From: Pseudoselenomonas ruminantium
GTDB lineage: Bacteria > Bacillota > Negativicutes > Selenomonadales > Selenomonadaceae
Direction: 5' to 3'
NCBI RefSeq assembly: GCF_900113715.1
Contig: NZ_FOQK01000012.1
Span: 1-64,000, forward strand
Length of the DNA stretch: 64,000 nt
Part shown: in pieces, positions 1-6,874 of the stretch
Position numbering within the stretch: the stretch's first letter is position 1
Layout of the letters: each line of letters opens with the position of its first letter
Translations under genes and position numbers: made by a program
Notes under the pieces: model-generated
Database searches by the model: none
Told to the model about the DNA's origin: nothing
What the model saw: the letters and a program-made list of their open reading frames with translations, nothing else

Positions 1-332
1 TGTCTGGAGCGACTGTCCTAGGCACAGAATGATACGTACTAACGTATTAGCAGGTTGAAGATTCATTCGGGCTATTGCTGAAACGAAGCCGCCGGGCAGG
101 GGAGTACCATAAGCGTAACATTGATGGTTTGCGTGAAGAAAATATTTTTTGCCTACACATTCCGTTGAAAAATTCACACCGTTCAAGCGTAGCGCGTTTG
201 GGAACTTTTTCAATGCTTAGTTAAAGGCAAAAAATATTTTTAGCAAAGCATCTAAGTGAAGCGTTGGTACTCCCCTGCCCGGCGGCGCGGCTTTCCTCGA
301 ATAAAAACACGGTAATTTATAAACTGCAATTG
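1..332 (+). repeat. Partial, diverged third copy of the 670-bp dispersed element
   Basis: The first 19 bases match 6530-6548 of the full element copy A exactly, and the right end at 321-331 (AAACTGCAATT) matches the right terminal repeat of copies A and B. Between them the sequence is quite different and contains a long palindrome (88-286). The 5' half of this copy lies outside the window. No protein-coding gene is seen here. It ends just before the terminator of the alcohol dehydrogenase gene. Confidence 0.6.
88..286. repeat. About 200-bp imperfect palindrome (MITE-like hairpin)
   Basis: Bases 88-109 are the exact reverse complement of 265-286 (22 bp). Further in, 140-154 is the exact reverse complement of 225-239 (15 bp), and the segments between pair imperfectly, so almost the whole 199 bp could fold as one hairpin. 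No transposase or long reading frame lies inside. It sits inside the partial element copy at 1-332 and replaces sequence found in the other copies, which fits insertion of a small non-autonomous element or a different structural module. I see no clear target-site duplication. Confidence 0.6.
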
Positions 333-337
333 GTAGG

Positions 338-387
338 AAAAAAGCAGGAGCACCAACATGCTTTCGCATGGGCGCTCCTGCTTTTTT
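338..387 (-). terminator. Rho-independent terminator of the alcohol dehydrogenase gene
   Basis: A 14-bp arm, six A then GCAGGAGC (338-351), is the exact complement of 374-387, with a smaller hairpin (CATG/CATG) at the tip. The A-run becomes a U-run on the minus strand, directly after the gene's stop codon. It could also stop plus-strand transcripts. Confidence 0.85.
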
Positions 388-1570
388 AGTGGTTAGCCAG
401 CTGATAGATATCAATCGCCATCGCTTTGTCAAGCGGATGGAAGTTGCCGAGTTTTTTGGTGTCACCGGCAGTGGCCATGTCGGCGAGGTAGGCGATGCTG
501 TTCTTGTCCTGGACGCCGATGCCGAGTTCGGTGAAGTTTGTCGGCATGCCGAGGGAGCGGAAGTATTCGACCATGCCCTTGATGCCGGCCTGGGCCTTTT
601 CTTCGTCGCTGCCGCTGGTGATGCCGAAGATGCGCTCGGCGAACTGGGCGAAGCGTGGCACATCATCGCGCCATACGTACTGGGCCCAGGCTGGCCAGAT
701 GGTCGTCAGCGAGGCGCCGTGCGTGACATCGAATCTGCCGCTGAGTTCATGGCCAAGCTTATGGCAGGTAAAGTCCTTGGCGCGGCCGAGTTCTGTGAAG
801 TTGCAGTGCGAGACGCTGCCGCACCACATGATCTCGCTCATGGCGTCGTAGTCCTGCTGGTTTTCCACGGCGACCTTCGACTGGGCCATGACGTTCTTGA
901 GCAGCGATTCAGCGACGAGGTCGGTGAAGGCGTTGGTTTCCTTGCAGCTCGTGAAGTAGCGCTCGAGCGTGTGCATGAGGATATCCGAGATGCCGCAGAC
1001 GAGCTGCTTTTTCGGCACCGTGAAGGTGAGTTCCGGATTCATAAAGGCGATGGCCGGGCGGTTGAACGGCGTGTTGAGCCCGGCTTTCTTGCCGGTTTCC
1101 TCATTGGTGATGACGGCAGAGTCGCTGGTCTCGCTGCCAGCGGCTGCCAGTGTCAGGATGCTGGCGACCGGCATGGATCTGGTGAGTTTCTCGCGTCCAC
1201 ACCAGAAATCCCAGACATCGATGCCGGGGTTCGCCGTGCCATGAGCGATGGCCTTGGCGCTGTCGATGACGCTGCCGCCGCCGATGGCGAGGATGAAGTC
1301 CGCCTGGAAGGCGATGGCCGTGCGCACGCCCTGGCGTACGAAGCCGAGGCGCGGGTTCGGCTGGACGCCGCCGAGGCTCTGGACGGCGAAGCCGGCTGAG
1401 AGCAGGATGCGCTCGACTTTGGCGAGCAGGCCGGATCTGACGACACTGCCACCGCCGTAGACGATGAAGATATGGCTGGCGCCGTATTCGCGCAGTTTCG
1501 TGGCAACCTGTTCCTCGGCGCCGCGGCCAAAGACGACCTCTGTCGGACATTTGAAGTTGAAGCTTTGCAT
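386..1570 (-). CDS. Iron-containing alcohol dehydrogenase (YqhD/BdhA-like)
   Basis: A 394-residue protein of the group III metal-dependent alcohol dehydrogenase family, which reduces aldehydes or ketones with NAD(P)H in the cytosol. The nucleotide-binding GGGSVIDSAKA segment lies near residue 95-107. The metal site is suggested by the aspartate in SDILMHTLERY, by the CHKLGHELSG segment near residue 265 and by the later VTHGASL histidine. Butanol dehydrogenase/YqhD-type proteins have this length and layout. The ATG at 1570 follows GGAGGATT at good spacing. It is transcribed alone, away from the EamA gene, from a promoter at 1607-1635. The exact substrate cannot be told from sequence. Confidence 0.9.
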   Translation of the reverse strand: MQSFNFKCPTEVVFGRGAEEQVATKLREYGASHIFIVYGGGSVVRSGLLAKVERILLSAGFAVQSLGGVQPNPRLGFVRQGVRTAIAFQADFILAIGGGSVIDSAKAIAHGTANPGIDVWDFWCGREKLTRSMPVASILTLAAAGSETSDSAVITNEETGKKAGLNTPFNRPAIAFMNPELTFTVPKKQLVCGISDILMHTLERYFTSCKETNAFTDLVAESLLKNVMAQSKVAVENQQDYDAMSEIMWCGSVSHCNFTELGRAKDFTCHKLGHELSGRFDVTHGASLTTIWPAWAQYVWRDDVPRFAQFAERIFGITSGSDEEKAQAGIKGMVEYFRSLGMPTNFTELGIGVQDKNSIAYLADMATAGDTKKLGNFHPLDKAMAIDIYQLANH

Positions 1571-1594
1571 GGAAATCCTCCTATCTGCGTAATG

Positions 1595-1635
1595 ATGCTA
1601 ACTTCTAGCATAGCAGGGAAAAATCCTGCTTTCAA
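1595..1635 (-). promoter_or_regulatory. Promoter and overlapping palindromes for the alcohol dehydrogenase
   Basis: Read on the minus strand there is TTGAAA (1635-1630), a 17-base spacer, then TATGCT (1612-1607). A perfect 6-5-6 palindrome, ATGCTA-ACTTC-TAGCAT (1595-1611), overlaps the -10 box, and the spacer holds a second short palindrome (GCAGG/CCTGC). The placement suits a repressor site. Confidence 0.55.
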
Positions 1636-1804
1636 GTGAGCAGGTCACACTTTGTCCGCTTATGATGCGCCGGGGAGCGGGCCATAGGTGTAACAGTGTT
1701 CACCAAAATTTTGCTGAAGTATAGCCAAGGGCGGTTCTTTCTGTTAGAATCTAGTCTTGTCTGAAAAGATTTATGGGAAAAAGATTGAAGGAGGCCGGAG
1801 GTTT

Positions 1805-2695
1805 TTGAATACAAAACGCGCGGAGCTGCTGATGCTCTTTGTGACGTTCTGCTGGGGTTCGTCGTATCTGTTCATGAAGGAAGGGCTTGACTCGATCGGG
1901 CCCTTCACGCTGGTGGCTTATCGGTTTGGCATTGCTTTTGTGGCGGCGGCATTGCTTTTGGGTAAGGCGTGGCGCAAGGTGACCTGGGCGATGGTGAAAG
2001 CGGGCTTTATTGTCGGTGCCATTGTCTTTATAGCGTTCAGCGCGCTGGTCATCGGCCTGGAGTCGACGACGACCTCGAATGCCGGCTTTATCACGAGCCT
2101 TATGGTCGTGTTCATCCCTTTTGTAGAAAAGATCGTTTACCATCGCCCGGTGCGGCGTGGCATCCTGGCGACGTCGCTGCTTTCGGTAGTGGGCATTGGC
2201 TTTTTGACACTGCAGGATGGCCTGCGCCTCAATCCTGGCGATGCGCTTTGTCTGCTCGGCGCGGCGCTCAATGCCGTGCAGGTCTGCTATGCGAGCCGGC
2301 TGCTCGTCAAGATGGATGCACTGGTACTCAGCGTATTGCAGTTCGGCTTCACGGGGCTTATGGGACTTGGCGTGGCACTTGCTTGTGAGACAACAGCATT
2401 GCCGTCTGGTGGTGCTGGCTGGTTTGCCGTCTTTTATCTGGGCCTTGTCTGCTCGGCCTTTGGCTTTATTGCGCAGCTGGTCGCGCAGAAGTATACTTCG
2501 GCTGAGCGCATCGGCATCCTGTTTTGCCTGGAGCCGGTGTTTGCGGCCATGATTGGCGTCATCTATCTGCATGAGCCGTTCGGCGCGGCCAGCCTGGCTG
2601 GTGCAGCCTTGGTACTGGCTGGTGTCATTTTGTCGGGACGCCAGGGAAGAGAGGAGACGTGCAAGAAAGCAGGAACGGTTGAAGCTTGCGATTGA
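1805..2695 (+). CDS. EamA/DMT-superfamily transporter
   Basis: A roughly 296-residue inner-membrane protein with about ten hydrophobic segments arranged as two EamA repeats. The first repeat begins FVTFCWGSSYLFMK near residue 10, and the second includes the conserved AFIAQ-like and LEPV (FCLEPVFAAMIG) segments. Family members export amino acids, metabolites or drugs; the substrate here is unknown. The TTG at 1805 is preferred because GGAGG (1790-1794) lies ten bases upstream; a start at 1757 would add 16 uncharacteristic residues. It is divergent from the alcohol dehydrogenase and followed by its own terminator. Confidence 0.85.
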   Translation: MNTKRAELLMLFVTFCWGSSYLFMKEGLDSIGPFTLVAYRFGIAFVAAALLLGKAWRKVTWAMVKAGFIVGAIVFIAFSALVIGLESTTTSNAGFITSLMVVFIPFVEKIVYHRPVRRGILATSLLSVVGIGFLTLQDGLRLNPGDALCLLGAALNAVQVCYASRLLVKMDALVLSVLQFGFTGLMGLGVALACETTALPSGGAGWFAVFYLGLVCSAFGFIAQLVAQKYTSAERIGILFCLEPVFAAMIGVIYLHEPFGAASLAGAALVLAGVILSGRQGREETCKKAGTVEACD

Positions 2696-2729
2696 TCGGC
2701 TGAGATTGTCTATTTCTGATATACAAAGC

Positions 2730-2763
2730 AGGAGTTTGTCTGTAAATGGCGAACTCCTTTTTT
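2730..2763 (+). terminator. Terminator after the EamA gene
   Basis: AGGAGTT (2730-2736) pairs with AACTCCT (2752-2758), followed by a T-run to 2763. Confidence 0.75.
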
Positions 2764-2880
2764 AGTTCTTGATATGTCGTAGTATTCATATGTTTCTGAA
2801 AGTGTTTTTATGCAGAGCGGTGTTTATTGTATACATATTATAAATTTACAAAAATGCTGGATTTTTAAAATCGTATCTGC

Positions 2881-2925
2881 TATGATGTAAAAGTATATGG
2901 CAGAATATACATAGTTTCTATGTAT
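2881..2925 (+). promoter_or_regulatory. Candidate kor operon promoter with downstream operator
   Basis: TATGAT at 2881-2886 is a plausible -10 box; the matching -35 position is poor. A perfect inverted repeat, ATACATAG-TTT-CTATGTAT (2907-2925), lies about 20 bases downstream, where a repressor would block transcription. The surrounding 290-base gap is AT-rich and shows no gene. Confidence 0.4.
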
Positions 2926-2985
2926 TTATAAGCATATTAACGCGCGTTTTCGCGAATTGTGTGTGCATTACTAGGAGGGACCCCG

Positions 2986-3186
2986 ATGAAGTCAGAGATC
3001 ACCATCAAGATGGCTAGATGCAAAGGCTGTGGAATCTGCGTTGCATTCTGCCCCAAACAGGTGCTGGCGCTCGATGAGCTCGGCAAGGTACAGGTGGCAA
3101 ACGGTGACGCTTGCATCGCCTGCGGTCAGTGTGAACTGCGCTGCCCGGATTATGCGATTTTTGTAGACAGGGGGGCAGAAGCATGA
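2986..3186 (+). CDS. korD: 2-oxoacid:ferredoxin oxidoreductase, delta (ferredoxin) subunit
   Basis: A 66-residue protein with two [4Fe-4S] motifs, CKGCGICVAFCP near residues 11-22 and CIACGQCELRCP near 45-56. It passes electrons from the catalytic subunits to ferredoxin. The ATG at 2986 follows AGGAGGG at correct spacing; a start at 2959 would not be served by this site. The stop overlaps the start of the alpha gene by four bases, which shows tight translational coupling in the order delta-alpha-beta-gamma. Confidence 0.9.
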   Translation: MKSEITIKMARCKGCGICVAFCPKQVLALDELGKVQVANGDACIACGQCELRCPDYAIFVDRGAEA

Positions 3187-4325
3187 GTAAGGCAAGATTG
3201 ATGCAGGGCAACGAGGCCTGTGCAGAGGGCGCTATCGCCGCTGGAGTCCGTTTCTTCGCGGGCTATCCGATCACCCCGTCGACGGAGGTCGCTGAGACCA
3301 TGGCCAAGCTTTTGCCGCAGGTCGGCGGCAAGTTTGTCCAGATGGAAGATGAGATTGCGAGCATGGGCGCTATCCTTGGCGCATCGCTGGCAGGCCAGAA
3401 GGCCATGGATGCGACGTCGGGCCCGGGCTTCTCGCTCAAGCAGGAGCTTATCGGCTATGCGGCCTGCGCAGAGATCCCGTGCGTGCTCGTCAATGTCCAG
3501 CGCGTCGGACCCTCCACGGGCCAGCCGACGGCGCCTTCCCAGGCCGATGTCATGCAGACCCGCTGGGGTACCCATGGTGACCATCCAATCATCGCGCTCT
3601 CGCCCTGGAGCGTCCGCGAGACCTTCGATGCGACGGTCATGGCCGTCAACTACGCCGAGCGGTTCCGCACGCCGGTCATCCTGCTGATGGATGAGGTCGT
3701 CGGCCACCTGCGCGAGAAGGTCGAGCTGCCGGAGGCCAGCGAGCTTGACATCTATCCGCGCCGCGCGCCGAAGAAGACGCGGGCTGAAGGCTATGAGCCG
3801 TTTGCGCCCGATGCGGATCTCGTGCCGAATGTCGCTGACTTCGGCCAGGGCTATCATATCCATGTCACGGGCCTCCTGCATGATGATACGGGCTTCCCGG
3901 TGGGCAGCCCGCAGGTCACGGAGACCTCCATCCGCCGCCTGCATGAGAAGATTTCCCGCGTCGGCGAGGAGATCATCCATACGGAGGAATACTTCATGGA
4001 GGATGCCGAGTACGCAGTCGTCTCCTTTGGCGGCACGGCACGCACGGCCTATGAAGCCGTGCAGGATGCCCGCAAGAAGGGGCAGAAGGTCGGCCTGCTG
4101 CGCCTGATGACCATCTGGCCCTTTGCGGACAAGGCCATCGAGCGGCTGGCGGCAAAGGTCAAGGGCATCATGGTCGCCGAGCTCAACTATGGGCAGATCG
4201 TCCATGAGGTGCGCCGTGCGGCTGCCGGCCAGTGCCCGGTGGAGTTCTGCGGCAAGTACAACATGAAGGCGTTCGAGCCGGATGAGATCGCGCTCGGTAT
4301 CGACAAGCTTTGCGGGGAGGCATAA
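3183..4325 (+). CDS. korA: 2-oxoacid:ferredoxin oxidoreductase, alpha subunit
   Basis: A 380-residue pyruvate-flavodoxin-oxidoreductase-type alpha subunit. The GYPITPS motif at about residues 28-34 contacts thiamine diphosphate, and TSGPGFSLKQE near residue 80 is the family signature. It lacks the gamma domain fused at the N-terminus in some relatives, and here gamma is a separate gene. With the beta subunit it oxidatively decarboxylates a 2-oxoacid to an acyl-CoA and reduces ferredoxin. The 2-oxoglutarate (Kor) assignment rests on overall similarity; a branched-chain (Vor) enzyme is possible. Confidence 0.88.
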   Translation: MSKARLMQGNEACAEGAIAAGVRFFAGYPITPSTEVAETMAKLLPQVGGKFVQMEDEIASMGAILGASLAGQKAMDATSGPGFSLKQELIGYAACAEIPCVLVNVQRVGPSTGQPTAPSQADVMQTRWGTHGDHPIIALSPWSVRETFDATVMAVNYAERFRTPVILLMDEVVGHLREKVELPEASELDIYPRRAPKKTRAEGYEPFAPDADLVPNVADFGQGYHIHVTGLLHDDTGFPVGSPQVTETSIRRLHEKISRVGEEIIHTEEYFMEDAEYAVVSFGGTARTAYEAVQDARKKGQKVGLLRLMTIWPFADKAIERLAAKVKGIMVAELNYGQIVHEVRRAAAGQCPVEFCGKYNMKAFEPDEIALGIDKLCGEA

Positions 4326-4327
4326 CC

Positions 4328-5152
4328 ATGGAGAGAAGCTACGAGAAATATTTCCGCCAGAACCGGCTCCCGCACCTCTGGTGCCCGGGCTGCGGCAATG
4401 GCATTGCGATGAAAGCTATCGTGCAGGCCATCGAGAAGAAGGGTCTGTCCCAGGATAATACCGTCATCGTTTCGGGCATCGGCTGCTCGTCGCGGGCGTC
4501 GGGCTATATGGATTTTGACACGCTGCATACGGCACATGGCCGTGCCATTCCGTTTGCTACGGGCATCAAGCTGGCCAATCCGGATCTCAACGTCGTCGTC
4601 ATCACGGGCGACGGCGACTGCACGGCTATCGGCGGCAATCACTTCATCCACGGCTGCCGCCGCAACGTCGACCTTACGGTGGTGCTGTTCAACAACAATA
4701 TCTATGGCATGACGGGCGGCCAGGCTTCGCCGATGACGCCGCTGGGCAAGAAGGCCACGACAGCTCCGTACGGCTCGGTGGACAGGCCTTTTGATGCCTG
4801 CCATCTGGCCGAGGCTGCCGGCGCTACCTATGTGGCCCGGTCGACGGCCTTCCATGAGAAACACCTGGTCGACATGATCGCTGGCGGTTTTGACAATAAG
4901 GGCTTCTCCTTCATCGAGGCGCTGGTCCAGTGCCCGACGGCTTATGGCCGCAAGAACAAGATGGGCAGTCCTGCCAACATGCTCATGTGGATGCGCGACA
5001 ACGCCGTCATGAAGGCGGCCTGGGACAAGCTGCCCGCTGAGGCGAAGGCGGGGGAGAAGTTCCCGATCGGCTGCTTCTATCAGGCCGAAGCGATGGATTA
5101 TGATACGGCCTACGATCAGGTCATCGAGCGGGCAGGAGGTGCGTCGAAATGA
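4328..5152 (+). CDS. korB: 2-oxoacid:ferredoxin oxidoreductase, beta (TPP) subunit
   Basis: A 274-residue subunit that binds thiamine diphosphate. HLWCPGCGNG near residue 17 opens the domain, and the GDGDCTAIGGNH segment followed by LFNNNIYGMTGGQ is the TPP/Mg-binding motif. The ATG at 4328 is preceded by GGGGAGG at 4314-4320. It overlaps the gamma gene by four bases. Its length is normal for stand-alone beta subunits, without the C-terminal extension of fused pyruvate oxidoreductases. Confidence 0.9.
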   Translation: MERSYEKYFRQNRLPHLWCPGCGNGIAMKAIVQAIEKKGLSQDNTVIVSGIGCSSRASGYMDFDTLHTAHGRAIPFATGIKLANPDLNVVVITGDGDCTAIGGNHFIHGCRRNVDLTVVLFNNNIYGMTGGQASPMTPLGKKATTAPYGSVDRPFDACHLAEAAGATYVARSTAFHEKHLVDMIAGGFDNKGFSFIEALVQCPTAYGRKNKMGSPANMLMWMRDNAVMKAAWDKLPAEAKAGEKFPIGCFYQAEAMDYDTAYDQVIERAGGASK

Positions 5153-5685
5153 GAAAACAGCTGAGATTATCGGGCTCGGGCGGCCAGGGCGTCATCACGG
5201 CGGCCATCATCCTCGCCGAGGCGGCCGTCGCAGAGGGCAAGGAGGCGGTGCAGTCGCAGTCCTATGGGCCGGAGGCCCGCGGCGGTGCTTCGAAGTCCGA
5301 GGTCATCATCGACGACAAGACCATCTATCATCCGCATGTACTCGTGCCGGATCTCGTGCTGGCGATGACGCAGAAGGCGGCGGACAAGTATTATAGCGAC
5401 TTGAGCCCCGAGGGGCTGCTGGTCCTCGATGACAGCCTCGTGCCTGAGACACCGGATTTCCCCCATGTCGTCCGCATACCGATCACGAAGCTGGCCATCG
5501 AGCAGGTCGGCAAGCCCTTGTTTGCCAACATCGTCGCCCTTGGTGCGCTCGTGCGGCTGACAGGTATCGTTGCCTTCGATACCATCAAGGAATCGGTGGC
5601 ACACCGCGTGCCGCCGCATACGGTCGAGCAGAATATGAAAGCGCTGCAGGTCGGCTGGGATGCCGCTGGCAGCGTGGCCAAATAA
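5149..5685 (+). CDS. korC: 2-oxoacid:ferredoxin oxidoreductase, gamma subunit
   Basis: A 178-residue gamma-type subunit. The N-terminal SGSGGQGVITAAIILAEA loop and the later SYGPEARGGASKSEVII segment are typical of the family and bind CoA or support the active site. It is the last gene of the four-gene operon and is followed directly by a strong terminator. Confidence 0.9.
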   Translation: MRKQLRLSGSGGQGVITAAIILAEAAVAEGKEAVQSQSYGPEARGGASKSEVIIDDKTIYHPHVLVPDLVLAMTQKAADKYYSDLSPEGLLVLDDSLVPETPDFPHVVRIPITKLAIEQVGKPLFANIVALGALVRLTGIVAFDTIKESVAHRVPPHTVEQNMKALQVGWDAAGSVAK

Positions 5686-5729
5686 AAAAGGGTGGGAAAA
5701 ATGAGGAATCATTTTTCCTACCCTTTTTT
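5685..5729. terminator. Bidirectional terminator between korC and the small membrane protein
   Basis: The arm AAAAAGGGTGGGAAAAATGA (about 5685-5704) pairs with the segment ending in the T-run at 5729, with one G-T pair. It has U-runs on both strands, so it can end the kor transcript and the minus-strand gene that stops at 5728. Confidence 0.85.
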
Positions 5730-6003
5730 ACAGCCATACATGACGCAGGCAGAGTGTGATGAAACATACGACGGCAATGCCGAAGGTGAAGAATTCGATG
5801 CACCGCACGGGGTACGCGTAGTGCAGCGGGATGTCGACGACGCGCGGCACGTTGCTGGCAAGCAAAGAGGCGGCAATCGAGATATAGAGGAGTACATTGA
5901 CGGGCGGGATAGCCGTTGCTGTTGCGATAGCCCGGATCAGCAGGTAGCAGGCAAAGGCGATAAAGAAATAAGCGAGCTTGTCCGCGTGGAGACGGGGAGG
6001 CAT
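5728..6003 (-). CDS. Small hypothetical membrane protein
   Basis: A 91-residue protein with three predicted hydrophobic segments (roughly residues 11-27, 35-52 and 66-86) and a positively charged N-terminus. I do not recognise a family. An AAAGGA sequence lies about nine bases before the ATG. It converges on the kor operon and shares its terminator. The upstream 135 bases run into element copy A. It may be a real small gene, but the evidence is only the reading frame, hydrophobicity and spacing. Confidence 0.5.
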   Translation of the reverse strand: MPPRLHADKLAYFFIAFACYLLIRAIATATAIPPVNVLLYISIAASLLASNVPRVVDIPLHYAYPVRCIEFFTFGIAVVCFITLCLRHVWL

Positions 6004-6201
6004 ATGATCACATCCTTTGTCAGCATTCTGTACATCCCGTACAGATTTTTTATCACGATTTCTGAATATATTTATAATAATTCGCGGATTGGGGATAAAA
6101 TCCTGCTAAGATTGCAGAAAGGCATTAAGTTTCTGGATAAATTGCAGTTTGTCTGTTAGTGCGAGATTACAATAAGCTTGGTACAGCTCAGCTGGGGTGC
6201 T

Positions 6202-6386
6202 GGTGGGTGTACTTTTTCTCCGCTCCGCTAAATGACCCGCGCTGGCAGGGTGTACGTACCTAGATACATGCGCCGGGCAGGCCGGCGGCGCGCCAATACA
6301 TCTTGGCGTTCTAGTTTATATCTACCGCGTGCCATCCCTCACTGCGTTCGGGCAATCGCTCCGTCTGCGAAGAAAGTGTACCCACC
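6202..6386 (+). ncRNA. Candidate structured RNA core in element copy A
   Basis: 6202-6218 (GGTGGGTGTACTTTTTC) can pair with 6369-6386 as 17 base pairs with one bulged G. In copy B the partner bases T6204-A6384 become C-G, and the wobble T6210-G6378 becomes C-G. Inside the loop, GCGCCG (6270-6275) pairs with CGGCGC (6286-6291); in copy B this is GTGCCG/CGGCAC, again a compensatory change. Transcription is not shown by the sequence. Confidence 0.5.
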
Positions 6387-6729
6387 ATCGCCCTCCGATA
6401 TGTTGGAACAAGCCTGTTCCTTTCCGGCGATAGGCAACGAATTACATCGATGTGCTTGCTGCGGGAGAAACGGTTCGTACCACCTCAGATTTCCATTACC
6501 AAAGGGGCGAACGGGGTAGTGCTTCTTTCTGTCTGGAGCGACTGTCCTGCGCAGCAGGACTGGGCCGTAAGCGCATAAGCTAGACTCCGATGTGTACGCC
6601 GCGACCTGGTGACGGGAGCAGGTAACTAAGTCCGCAGAACTAGGCATACGGTCCATTTAGCGGAAACAGAAAAAGTACTACCCCGTGAACCCCGCGCTTC
6701 GTAGTAGCAGGATTCCATACGGACGCATA

Positions 6730-6780
6730 CACCTCATCCGAGCGCTTCGCGCCCACCTTCCCCTCGGTAAGGGGAAGGCT
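6730..6780 (-). repeat. Short intergenic repeat (CCTTCCCC hairpin, GATGAGGTG end) inside copy A
   Basis: On the minus strand this reads AGCCTTCCCC, a complementary GGGGAAGG arm, then GGGCGCGAAGCGCTC and GGATGAGGTG. The same unit occurs at 30152-30198 and in copy B at 56198-56248, with a variant at 15003-15050. Confidence 0.7.
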
Positions 6781-6834
6781 GGAACTAAACCGTCAAACTG
6801 CAATTTGCCTGCGGCAAAAACTATTTTGTTGCGT

Positions 6835-6840
6835 TATAAT
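6835..6840 (+). promoter_or_regulatory. Possible -10 box of apbE
   Basis: TATAAT lies 35 bases before the apbE start and just outside element copy A. No good -35 box is found at 16-18 bases upstream. Confidence 0.3.
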
Positions 6841-6874
6841 GGAAGAATGAATCGGTGAGATGGGAGAGGGCGGA

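Larger units (their letters stand above)
6139..6808 (+). repeat. Dispersed element copy A with terminal inverted repeats; possible structured RNA
   Basis: The ends are AAATTGCAGTTT (6139-6150) and its exact reverse complement (6795-6806). Copy B (55602-56276) has the same ends and overall length. The last 325 bases (6484-6808) appear identical to 55952-56276, while the first ~345 bases are related but diverged. No convincing protein is encoded. Substitutions between copies keep pairing in a long-range stem and in a hairpin, which suggests RNA function. It lies 66 bases before apbE and fills the gap 6004-6874. Confidence 0.75.

Noticed and set aside
88-286. Integron attC site
   Set aside because: The hairpin is longer than usual, lacks the R/L core boxes (RYYYAAC/GTTRRRY), and there is no integrase or cassette array.
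368-1399. A 343-codon plus-strand frame opposite the alcohol dehydrogenase
   Set aside because: Antisense shadow of a clear gene; no family resemblance.
5692-6159. A plus-strand frame of 155 codons after korC
   Set aside because: It begins inside the terminator hairpin and is antisense to the small membrane protein; composition is not protein-like.
6339-6656. Minus-strand frame shared by both element copies (also 55927-56124)
   Set aside because: The frames match only because the underlying DNA is identical there; the 5' ends differ, there is no good ribosome-binding site, and the sequence looks like translated non-coding DNA.
6139-6808. RNase P RNA, tmRNA, 6S RNA, SRP RNA or a group I/II intron
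   Set aside because: None of their conserved core sequences could be found in either copy, and two copies flanked by inverted repeats are not expected for the housekeeping RNAs.
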